From: an uncultured Eubacteriales bacterium
GTDB taxonomy: Bacteria; Bacillota; Clostridia; Christensenellales; Borkfalkiaceae
Length of the DNA: 33,478 nt
NCBI GenBank assembly: GCA_949288785.1
Contig: CASELQ010000011.1
Location: 1-33,478, forward strand
Reading direction: 5' to 3'
The position numbers were made by a program, and so were the translations under genes. The notes under the pieces are model-generated. The model did not search any database, had not been told where the DNA came from, and saw nothing but the letters and a program-made list of their open reading frames with translations. Shown in pieces: positions 23,256 through 31,454 of the stretch; position 1 is the first letter of the stretch; each line of letters starts with the position of its first letter.

Positions 23256-24376
23256 TGGAATTTTTGTTGTTGGCTTCCTTCGGGGAGATTATGACCTATG
23301 TTCTCTATGTGCTGGTAGCTGTGCTCATACTGCTGCTCATGATCACCGTGCACGAATTCGGGCACTACGTGGCGGGCAAAATTTTCGGTTTCGGCATAGA
23401 GGAGTTTGCAATAGGTTTCGGCCCCAAGATATTTTCAAAGACCAAGAAGGACGGGGAAGTGTTTTCCGTCCGCGTTCTGCCGCTCGGCGGTTTTTGCGCA
23501 TTTAAAGGGGAGGATGAGGACGACCCGGACCCTTCCGCCTTCAATAACAAAAAGCCGTGGCAGCGCATAATAGTTTTAATATCGGGCGCGCTCATGAATT
23601 ATCTGCTTGCGCTCATCGTGATAGGACTGATGTTCGGAATATACGGGCACACCGCCATCATGGCGTACGAAACGTCAAAAAACCCCGAATACGGAGCGGA
23701 GTATTCTTTTGCGGACAGAGACGTTATTTTAAAAGCCGACGGCAAAAACGTATATCTCGTAACCGATCTTATGAGCGCATTGGAAGGGCATAGGGCAGGA
23801 GACGAAGTAACTTTCGATATAATAAGACAGGGCGAAAGGCAGAACATTACCGTAAAACTGCGTGCGGACGCGGAGTTTGTAAACGTAGAGGATATGTCGC
23901 GGCTGTGCGAAGCGCTGGGCGTCAGCTATACCGCGGGCGAAACGGGCGAGGTTTCTGCCACGGGCTTTCGGATGACGGGCGTAAGCCTCGGGTTTTTCCA
24001 TACTCTCGGGCGCACCTTCGAGTATTCGTTTAAGCTTGCGGGCACCATATTTACGGTGATAGGTCAGCTGTTCTCGGGCGATTTGGGTATAAACGCCGTG
24101 GGCGGCACGGTTACCACCATATCGGTAACGGCGGAAGCGATACGAGCGGGCGGGCTTTGGAGTTTACTCAATATCACTGCTTTCATAGGCGTAAACCTTG
24201 CCGTGTTCAACCTTCTTCCGGTGCCCGCGCTGGACGGATCCCGCGCCATCTTCACGCTTATAGAATGGATAAGGAAAAAGCCCATAAACAGGCGGGTGGA
24301 AGGCATTATACACGCCGCGGGCTTTGTCATAATAATTTTGTTTGCCATTTTTGTGGACGTTCAGCAGTGTTTTTAG
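23255..24376 (+). CDS. rseP: Site-2 intramembrane zinc metalloprotease RseP/RasP
   Basis: A 373-residue multi-pass membrane protease that cuts transmembrane substrates such as anti-sigma factors and signal peptide remnants. The zinc motif 'HEFGH' is at residues 33-37 within the first helix. A PDZ-like domain lies around 150-220 ('ILKADGKNVYLVTDLMSALE'), and 'NLLPVPALDGSRAIFTLIEW' gives the third metal ligand Asp before the last helix. The ATG at 23255 overlaps the dxr stop. An internal ATG at 23291 has GGGGAG only three bases before it and is less likely. Last gene of the operon. No sigma/anti-sigma pair is adjacent. Confidence 0.95.
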   Translation: MEFLLLASFGEIMTYVLYVLVAVLILLLMITVHEFGHYVAGKIFGFGIEEFAIGFGPKIFSKTKKDGEVFSVRVLPLGGFCAFKGEDEDDPDPSAFNNKKPWQRIIVLISGALMNYLLALIVIGLMFGIYGHTAIMAYETSKNPEYGAEYSFADRDVILKADGKNVYLVTDLMSALEGHRAGDEVTFDIIRQGERQNITVKLRADAEFVNVEDMSRLCEALGVSYTAGETGEVSATGFRMTGVSLGFFHTLGRTFEYSFKLAGTIFTVIGQLFSGDLGINAVGGTVTTISVTAEAIRAGGLWSLLNITAFIGVNLAVFNLLPVPALDGSRAIFTLIEWIRKKPINRRVEGIIHAAGFVIIILFAIFVDVQQCF

Positions 24377-24493
24377 CCGCATATTTATGCCGGCGGGCTA
24401 AATATAATCAAAATTTATTCCGAATATAACAAATTTTTAACGTTACGGCAAAAAAATTTTTGTTAAAAACTATGATTTTTTTGCGCGGTGTGC

Positions 24494-24499
24494 TAAAAT
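24494..24499 (+). promoter_or_regulatory. Possible extended -10 promoter of gdhA
   Basis: TAAAAT preceded by TGC (24491-24493), 41 bases upstream of the gdhA start. No good -35 box is visible at the expected distance. Confidence 0.35.
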
Positions 24500-24524
24500 T
24501 GTAATGGATAAAACCAATGAATGA

Positions 24525-25886
<1,362 letters not shown>

Positions 25887-25950
25887 TATCCGTAACGTTT
25901 TAAGTGCGGCTATGCTTTCATAAAACCGTAAATATATCCGTATATAATGT

Positions 25951-25991
25951 TTCCGCCCTTGCGTGGCTGTGCCGCGCAAGGGCGGAAGCAT
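25951..25991. terminator. Bidirectional terminator between gdhA and the DUF4130 gene
   Basis: TTCCGCCCTTGCG (25951-25963) pairs with CGCAAGGGCGGAA (25975-25987), a perfect 13-bp stem, followed by GCATTTT on the plus strand. It is 65 bases past the gdhA stop and precedes a convergent gene. Confidence 0.7.
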
Positions 25992-26083
25992 TTTAAAACG
26001 GTATAACCGTTTAAACCGCTGCCCGCCTCAAAAAACAGCCGAGTTTATTTTAAGGCGGCGCCGCTAAGGCTATTGACTACAAG

Positions 26084-26827
26084 TCAGAACTTTTCGTAAG
26101 TTTCCGGCATAAACTTGCGGTAGCGCACGGGCATACACCTTCGTTGCTGGCGCGGGTTTAACCGCTCGGGGATGTTTATCTCCTCGTAATATCTTTTCCA
26201 CAGCGCGGCAAAATTCTTTTCCTCGGCAGAGGGAATAAACGCCGCCTCGCCCGTCCGCATGATTTTCAGCGAATATCCGTCCGATACGGCGGCTTTGTTC
26301 CGCTTTACGTCGTGTATAACGAACGCCAGCCCCGAAAGCCGCTTTAAAAAATGCGGCGCCACGAGTTCGGTTATGTCGTTATCGGGGGAATACCGCGCGT
26401 AAATAACCCCGCCCGCGGACTCCGCAAACCGCAAAAACCCCAAAATATTGTGCCTTTCCCGCCACACTTTCTGTTCGGTAAAGATAAATTGCGCGGTAAC
26501 GGGGTCCGCCATATTGCCGGAGATGTCCTTTCGCAAAAACAGGGTCTTGTAAGCATAGCGGAAAGCCGCGGTAAACGCCTCTTCCTCGCAGGATAAAAGG
26601 CATACGGAAAGCCGTCTTACAATATCCGCGCCGCCGTAGCGTATAAGCCCTTTTTTCACCCTCTCGGCTTGCAGGGCGTCGGTTTCTATTTTTATAACGC
26701 TGTCATACATGCCGGGCTGAAAGGCGGTGCCGTCCGTAACTTTTCCGGGCGCCGCCTTTTGGGTAAAACTGTAAAACAGCGCGGATAAAAGCCCGTCTAA
26801 ACTTTTTTCGGCAATAAATATGATCAT
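26084..26827 (-). CDS. DUF4130 putative DNA-repair partner protein (TIGR03915 type)
   Basis: A 247-residue protein read from the ATG at 26827 (AAAAGGAGGC eight bases upstream), not the longer open frame. It opens 'MIIFIAEKSLDGLLSALFYS' and contains 'ILGFLRFAESAGGVIYARYS' and 'DITELVAPHFLKRLSGLAFV', then ends 'LNPRQQRRCMPVRYRKFMPE'. These are the marks of the protein that is almost always next to the radical SAM protein of the TIGR03916 type and that can be fused to a uracil-DNA-glycosylase-like domain in other bacteria. Here the glycosylase part is not attached. It lies 77 bases after the radical SAM gene and is co-transcribed with it. Biochemical role unproven. Confidence 0.85.
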   Translation of the reverse strand: MIIFIAEKSLDGLLSALFYSFTQKAAPGKVTDGTAFQPGMYDSVIKIETDALQAERVKKGLIRYGGADIVRRLSVCLLSCEEEAFTAAFRYAYKTLFLRKDISGNMADPVTAQFIFTEQKVWRERHNILGFLRFAESAGGVIYARYSPDNDITELVAPHFLKRLSGLAFVIHDVKRNKAAVSDGYSLKIMRTGEAAFIPSAEEKNFAALWKRYYEEINIPERLNPRQQRRCMPVRYRKFMPETYEKF

Positions 26828-26904
26828 GCTGCCTCCTTTTCGTGAGTTTTTTTGCGCCTTTATATCGCGGTGCACCATAGTTTCCCGCCGCAGAACAACG
26901 AATG

Positions 26905-28200
26905 CTAAAACTCATCTTCCGGGTCATGAAGTTCTTTATAATAATCGGGGGAAAAGAAGGAGAGCTGCCGCGCGTTTTCATAAGGGGAAGAGAGCAGCCG
27001 CGTGAGCGCACGCACGTTTTCGCTGCCGAAAAATTTCCCTTTGCAGGTGATAAAGTGCATCGCTCTTTTTAAGGTAACGCGCATCCTTTTAAGGTCTGCA
27101 AAATCGAGCTTGGCATATTTTCGCGCGGAAATTATTCTGTACGCGCTTTTAACGCCTATTCCCGGCACTCGCAAAAGCACGCTTAGCGGCGCGGAGTTTA
27201 TCTCCACGGGAAAATGCTGCATATTTTTAAGCGCCCAAGCGCATTTGGGGTCCAGCTCAAGCGAAAGATTGCCCCCGTCCGTTATCTCTTCGGCGGTAAA
27301 GCCGTAAAATCGCAGCAGCCAGTCCGCCTGATAAAGGCGGTGCTCTCTTAGTTTTGGCGCGGGTGATAAGGGCAGCATGGCGCCCGCGCCCGGCACCGGC
27401 TGATACGCCGAGTAATACACCCGTTTCAGCCCGAAATTTTTATATAGCGCCTGGCTGAGTTTTAATATGTGAGAATCGGGCTCGGGTGAGGCGCCTATTA
27501 TCATCTGCGTGGTTTGCCCGGCGGGCAGAAAGTATTCTCTTTTGCGGTTTTCGCTCAGCACGGGCGAAAAGTCCGGCAGCGCCGCCGCGCCCCTTTCGGC
27601 AATAAATATCCTGCGCTTATCCGCCAGCATGCGCATGGGCGTTATTATGGCGGGCGCGCTTTTTTGCGGCGCAAGCAGTTTAAGGCTGTTCTCGCTGGGG
27701 AGTTCTATGTTAAGGCTCATCCTGTCCGCATATTTTGCCGCCCGCTCTATTAGCAGTTTGTCGGCGGAGGGCATGCCTTTTAAATGTATATAACCGTTGA
27801 ATTTATATTCTTCGCGCAGTTTGCGGGCGGTTTCCAAAAGCAGTTCCATGGTGTAGTTCGGATTTTTGTACACGGCGGAGGAGAGAAACAGCCCTTCAAT
27901 ATAGTTGCGCCTGTAAAAAGCCATTGTAAGCCTGCAAATCTCGTCCGGCTGAGCGGTGGCGCGCGGCAGGGAGTTGGAGCGGCGGTTGCGGCAATAAGCG
28001 CAGTCATACGCACAGTCGTTTGAAAGCAGCAGTTTAAGAAGCGATACGCACCTGCCGTCCGCCGTAAAAGTGTGGCATATCCCGGAAAAAGCCGCGTTCC
28101 CGATTTCTCCGGGGCGGTATTTGCGGTCAGATCCGCTCGATGAACAGGAAACGTCGTATTTTGCCGCGTCTGCAAGTATGGCTATTTTATGCTCGTCCAT
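26905..28200 (-). CDS. Radical SAM putative DNA modification/repair protein (TIGR03916 type)
   Basis: A 431-residue protein read from the ATG at 28200, with CGGAGA upstream on the minus strand. The radical SAM cluster motif is 'CAYDCAYC' (Cys63, Cys67, Cys70), binding a [4Fe-4S] that cleaves S-adenosylmethionine. 'KFNGYIHLKGMPSADKLLIE' and 'GQTTQMIIGASPEPDSHIL' are typical of this subfamily. The C-terminus holds a helix-hairpin-helix ('LLRVPGIGVKSAYRIISARK') for DNA binding. It is the promoter-proximal gene of a two-gene operon with the DUF4130 protein. Repair of a specific DNA lesion is inferred from the family, not shown. Confidence 0.9.
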   Translation of the reverse strand: MDEHKIAILADAAKYDVSCSSSGSDRKYRPGEIGNAAFSGICHTFTADGRCVSLLKLLLSNDCAYDCAYCRNRRSNSLPRATAQPDEICRLTMAFYRRNYIEGLFLSSAVYKNPNYTMELLLETARKLREEYKFNGYIHLKGMPSADKLLIERAAKYADRMSLNIELPSENSLKLLAPQKSAPAIITPMRMLADKRRIFIAERGAAALPDFSPVLSENRKREYFLPAGQTTQMIIGASPEPDSHILKLSQALYKNFGLKRVYYSAYQPVPGAGAMLPLSPAPKLREHRLYQADWLLRFYGFTAEEITDGGNLSLELDPKCAWALKNMQHFPVEINSAPLSVLLRVPGIGVKSAYRIISARKYAKLDFADLKRMRVTLKRAMHFITCKGKFFGSENVRALTRLLSSPYENARQLSFFSPDYYKELHDPEDEF

Positions 28201-28252
28201 AATATCTCCGTAAAGTATGTAAATGGTTACCGTAAAAGCTTGTTTTACGGAT

Positions 28253-28281
28253 ATTATAACGCAGTACAAACAAAAAGTCAA
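28253..28281 (-). promoter_or_regulatory. Promoter of the radical SAM / DUF4130 operon
   Basis: On the minus strand TTGACT (28281-28276), 17 bases, TATAAT (28258-28253), 53 bases upstream of the start. The 308-base divergent gap 28201-28508 holds this, the promoter at 28409 and nothing else recognised. Confidence 0.75.
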
Positions 28282-28405
28282 ACAAATGTTCGTTTTTTTA
28301 TCAAAAAAGCACACAGGTAATTTTGCCGTTTAAAAGCGGGTAAAATACTTGAAGATAAGGTTCTGACGGGGGAAAACGAAAAACTTATTGCATATAAGGC
28401 GAATA

Positions 28406-28414
28406 TGTTATATA
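28406..28414 (+). promoter_or_regulatory. Extended -10 promoter of the DUF1835-like gene
   Basis: TGTTATAAT (28406-28414), a perfect extended -10 box. The -35 candidate TTATTG (28385-28390) is 18 bases upstream and weak. Confidence 0.55.
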
Positions 28415-28508
28415 ATTGTAGCGCAATCCGTTATGCGTTTTTATACGAGCGAATGGTATTAACGGGGGACGGCAGGTTAAAGTGCCGTTAAAATAAGAGG
28501 AGGTTAAA

Positions 28509-29168
28509 ATGACGCTGCATATAGCAAGCGGGGAGTGTTGTGCCGCAGATTTGAAAAAAAGATTGCCGAACGCCGAAATAATTCCCTTTAACGAGGCCAT
28601 GTGCGAGGGGGAGACGGCGCTGCCCGTTTTCGGGGAAGAGTTTTGCGCTTTGCGGGCGGCGGCATACAACGTAAGCCGTGAGGAGTACGAAAGCAAATCT
28701 CCGCGGGCAAAACTGGCAGAAGTTCACGGATATAAAACGTTTGAACTGTATTTCGACGAAGATATGTTCTGCGCGGTAAATTGCCTTACGCTGCTTGCAT
28801 ATTTGGAACAGGAAAGTTACGGCGGCGATATATATTACAATCGGGTCCCGCAGGACGGCAGCGCCAAAGTGCTCACGCGGGAAAAAATAAGCGCATGCGG
28901 CGCACTCAAAGCGTTTGAAACCGTGCTTATCCGCCGCGAAAAAATAAGCACGGGTATTCCGCAATACGATAAGGTTTTGCAAATGTATCTTGAATACGTC
29001 AAGCCGGATAACGAAATAGTAAAATACGCGGGAAAGCGGCTTGCCGCCCCGCGTTATGAACTTATACGCGATATGCTCACGGAGTTTCGCGCGTACGGCC
29101 TTAGCGATACCGCCGCGGAAAAATTTATCGCCCGCGCACAGGCAAAAGCCGCCGAACATCGGGTTTAA
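28509..29168 (+). CDS. DUF1835-like hypothetical protein
   Basis: A 219-residue cytoplasmic protein with GAGGAGG upstream of its ATG. The N-terminal half resembles DUF1835: a 'LHIASGECCAADLKKRLP' start, 'IPFNEAMCEGET', and 'ELYFDEDMFCAVNCLTLLAY' in the middle. The usual second domain DUF3658 is not obvious; the C-terminal half ends with a helical region ('YELIRDMLTEFRAYGLSDTA'). No catalytic motif is visible. It is a single-gene unit, divergent from the radical SAM operon. The family assignment is moderate and no function is known. Confidence 0.65.
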   Translation: MTLHIASGECCAADLKKRLPNAEIIPFNEAMCEGETALPVFGEEFCALRAAAYNVSREEYESKSPRAKLAEVHGYKTFELYFDEDMFCAVNCLTLLAYLEQESYGGDIYYNRVPQDGSAKVLTREKISACGALKAFETVLIRREKISTGIPQYDKVLQMYLEYVKPDNEIVKYAGKRLAAPRYELIRDMLTEFRAYGLSDTAAEKFIARAQAKAAEHRV

Positions 29169-29295
29169 TTCGGGGTTCAGTATTTTTGCCTACCGCCTTA
29201 ACGCGTATAATTTTATCATTATATTAAATTTGATATGTCGTTTTAAATTTAAGTAAAAACAAAACTTGACGTGCAATTTTGAATTTATCAAAACA

Positions 29296-29326
29296 AATCG
29301 GCTGCCGATATTTTCGGCAGCCGATT
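29296..29326 (-). terminator. Terminator of the SPFH-protein gene
   Basis: AATCGGCTGCCGA (29296-29308) pairs with TCGGCAGCCGATT (29314-29326). Read on the minus strand it is followed by TGTTTTG (29295-29289), about 45 bases past the stop. Confidence 0.7.
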
Positions 29327-29370
29327 GAAAATCAAGCCAATAACCTATGTTAATAAAAGGATAACCGTAA

Positions 29371-30441
29371 TTATTTAAGTTTTTTGCCGCATTCGGGGCA
29401 GAACTTGGCGGAGGAGGAAACGCTTGCCCCGCACTCCGGGCAGAACTTCCCCGCGGGGGCCTTGGCTCCGCATTCGGGGCAGAACTTGGCTTTTGCGCTC
29501 ATTTCCGCGCCGCATTGAGAGCAATGTTTTGTGGCGCCTTTACCGCTCTCTGCGGGGGCTTGCTGCGGCTGCCGGTCGGGCTGTTGGCTGCTCCTGAAAG
29601 CGTCCGCAAACACCGAGCCTATTCCGGCGCCCGCGCCTATGCCCATACCTGCGCCCACGAACGCGCCGCCCGTACCTTGGTTTTTGGCAGCGTCCTTCAT
29701 GGCTTCGGCGGCGGCAACCTTCATCATAACGTCCGTCTTGTCGCCGAGTATGCCGTATTTGCTGCGTTCGTCTATGGCCTTTTCCACCTCTTCCGGCACA
29801 GACATGTTCTCTATAAAGAGGTTGGTGAGTTTAAGACCTATGCTTTTAAATTTGTTCTGAATATTGGCGGTAACTATCTCGTTGAATTCCGTGGTGTTCC
29901 CGGCAAGGTCCAGTGCGGAGATCTTGCTTTCGCCTATGGCGTCGGTCAGTGCGGAAATGAGCATGGTTTTAAGCCAGTCGGTTATATCGCGGGTTTCAAA
30001 GGTAGAGTTCGTGCCGAACAGTTCTCTTAAGAACACGCCCGCGTCGTCCACCTTAAAAGCGTAAGAACCGTATCCCTTAACGCGGATCATCCCGAACTCG
30101 GGGTCGCGCATTACTATGGGGTTGGCAGTGCCCCATTTGCAGCCGGTAAACTGCTTTGTGTTTACAAAGTAAATATCCAGCCTGATAGGGGTCTGAAAAC
30201 CGTATTTCCAGCCCGCAAGCGCCGAAAGTATGGGGAATATGTCGGTGTTCAGATCGTAAGTGCCCGCGGGGAAGATGTCGCAAATCTGCCCCTTGTGAAC
30301 AAAGATCGCCTCCTGCGATTCCCTTACCACAAGTTTACTCTTCTGGTTTACTTCCTTGCCGCCCTTTGGAAGGGGGTATTTATATACCAGGGTATCTTTT
30401 GAGTCGTCAGCCCATTCAATAACTTTTAAAAACAGCGCCAT
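29371..30441 (-). CDS. SPFH-domain protein with C-terminal zinc ribbons
   Basis: A 356-residue protein with an AGGAGA site before its ATG. The SPFH (band 7) domain covers about residues 20-230: 'LVVRESQEAIFVHKGQICDI', 'GTANPIVMRDPEFGMIRVKG', and 'IQNKFKSIGLKLTNLFIENM'. A Gly/Ala-rich linker follows ('GGAFVGAGMGIGAGAGIG'), then three CxxCG zinc ribbons ('CSQCGAEM', 'CPECGAKAP', 'CPECGASVS', last 'CPECGKKLK'). The N-terminal 25 residues lack a membrane helix, so it probably lies in the cytoplasm or against the membrane. Similar proteins (YdjI-like) bind phage-shock-type membrane machinery in Bacillus. The partner genes are not in this window. Confidence 0.88.
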   Translation of the reverse strand: MALFLKVIEWADDSKDTLVYKYPLPKGGKEVNQKSKLVVRESQEAIFVHKGQICDIFPAGTYDLNTDIFPILSALAGWKYGFQTPIRLDIYFVNTKQFTGCKWGTANPIVMRDPEFGMIRVKGYGSYAFKVDDAGVFLRELFGTNSTFETRDITDWLKTMLISALTDAIGESKISALDLAGNTTEFNEIVTANIQNKFKSIGLKLTNLFIENMSVPEEVEKAIDERSKYGILGDKTDVMMKVAAAEAMKDAAKNQGTGGAFVGAGMGIGAGAGIGSVFADAFRSSQQPDRQPQQAPAESGKGATKHCSQCGAEMSAKAKFCPECGAKAPAGKFCPECGASVSSSAKFCPECGKKLK

Positions 30442-30606
30442 AAATTTTCTCCTATATCTTATATTTTGCCTGATCCGGCAGGCAACGTTTTAAGTTATGT
30501 CTTTTATATATATTTTAGCATACTTTTTTAAAATTTACAAGATTTTATCTTAAATAGTTGTTGCTTTTTTCCGTAAAATATGGTAATATAGTGTAGACTT
30601 TTATAT

Positions 30607-30680
30607 GCAGGTGTAGTTCATCGGTAGAATGAGAGCTTCCCAAGCTTTAGAGGAGGGTTCGATTCCCTTCACCTGCTCCA
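30607..30680 (+). tRNA. tRNA-Gly (anticodon CCC)
   Basis: The cloverleaf is complete: acceptor GCAGGTG/CACCTGC, D arm GTTC/GAAT, anticodon arm AGAGC-TTCCCAA-GCTTT with anticodon CCC, T arm GAGGG-TTCGATT-CCCTT. The discriminator is T and the 3' CCA is encoded. It decodes GGG. A perfect terminator follows immediately. Confidence 0.95.
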
Positions 30681-30721
30681 AAAAAGGCGGCGCAACCGTT
30701 AACGGTTGCGCCGCCTTTTTT
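30681..30721 (+). terminator. Palindromic terminator of tRNA-Gly
   Basis: A perfect 40-bp palindrome (30681-30720) starting in the base after the CCA: AAAAAGGCGGCGCAACCGTT and its complement. The 15-bp stem (30686-30715) is followed by TTTTTT, so it works as an intrinsic terminator. Confidence 0.9.
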
Positions 30722-31104
30722 GGAATGGTATATGGGAGAGACCCTGGGGTTCGGGCGGCATTGACGAACTGTACTGACGGGCGAGCCCTGCGTAGCGCAA
30801 GCGGAGCAGCTTCCCGAAAGAGGGAAAGTTTTATCAAGATAATTTTCAGCCCCAAATCGGGGCTGTTGTTTTTTGGAAATGGTATATGGGAGAGGTCCCC
30901 GGTTCGGGCGGCTATGACGGGCAGTAAAAACGCACGAGCCCTGCGTAGCGACAGCGGAGCAGTTTCCCGAAAAAAGTCTATAAGTCGGGGTTGCCTTTTT
31001 TTGGAACGGTATATGAGAAAGGTCCCCGGTTCGGGCGGCTATGACGGGCATTAAAAACGCGCAAGCCCTGCGTAGCGACAGCGGAGCAGTTTCCCGAAAA
31101 AGAG
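30716..31104 (+). repeat. Three tandem ~105-bp repeats of unknown type
   Basis: Copies at about 30716-30819, 30869-30976 and 30996-31104. Each begins TTTTTTGGAA, then GGTATATG, GGTCCCCGGTTCGGGCGGC (the first copy differs here), and ends with GAGCCCTGCGTAGCGACAG, CGGAGCAG and TTCCCGAAA. Copies two and three are closest to each other. The first two follow intrinsic terminators directly. Open frames in both strands are repeat artefacts. No gene was recognised in 30722-31190. Confidence 0.8.
30847..30874 (+). terminator. Hairpin terminator between repeat copies 1 and 2
   Basis: CAGCCCC (30847-30853), loop AAATC, GGGGCTG (30859-30865), then TTGTTTTTT. Confidence 0.55.
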
Positions 31105-31190
31105 AAGGCTTTTTGAAAATAATATAAAATATAAGTCTATAAAGCGTGATGTCCTTAACGGAGAAAACGAAAACCGAATAGGATAAACAA

Positions 31191-31224
31191 AATGACAGTA
31201 TAGTCGAAAGGCTGTACTGTCATT
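31191..31224 (+). terminator. Hairpin upstream of the sigma-factor region
   Basis: AATGACAGTATAG (31191-31203), loop TCGAAAGG, CTGTACTGTCATT (31212-31224), one G-T pair, then TCTTAT. Terminator-like but with a weak T-tract. Confidence 0.4.
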
Positions 31225-31298
31225 TCTTATACAAAAGCGCCGATGGGAGATTTACACCACTCTGCTGCCGTTTTTAATGTAACGGTAGAAAAAGTCAC

Positions 31299-31334
31299 AA
31301 ACAAGTGGTATACTTAATAAAAAATCACTTGTTT
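31299..31334. promoter_or_regulatory. Inverted repeat around a possible promoter of the sigma-factor gene
   Basis: AAACAAGTG (31299-31307) and CACTTGTTT (31326-31334) are perfect inverted arms. Between them lies TATACT (31309-31314) preceded by TGG, an extended -10 candidate. An operator overlapping a promoter would look like this. The distance to the start at 31455 leaves a ~130-base leader containing the palindrome CAATCATGATTG (31425-31436). Confidence 0.4.
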
Positions 31335-31454
31335 GACTGCCTGCAAAAAAAATGAGCGACATTTCTAAAAAAATTATAAAAACCACCTAACCAACCTCAG
31401 AGTGTTCCGACTATATAGGCGTAACAATCATGATTGAAACGAAAAAGGTGCAAG

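Noticed and set aside
23291..24376. Alternative rseP start at 23291
   Set aside because: Its GGGGAG lies only three bases before ATG, and the TAATG overlap with dxr at 23255 is the usual coupling in this operon (also seen at frr-uppS).
24371..24402. Terminator after rseP (TTTAGCC/GGCTAAA)
   Set aside because: The stem is short, covers the stop codon and has no T-tract behind it.
30601..31051. Minus-strand open frames ending in GAGEGNRTLL or containing KGIEPSSKAWEALILPMNY
   Set aside because: These are translations of the antisense of tRNA-Gly and of the tandem repeats. The same spurious peptides turn up in many annotations next to tRNA genes.
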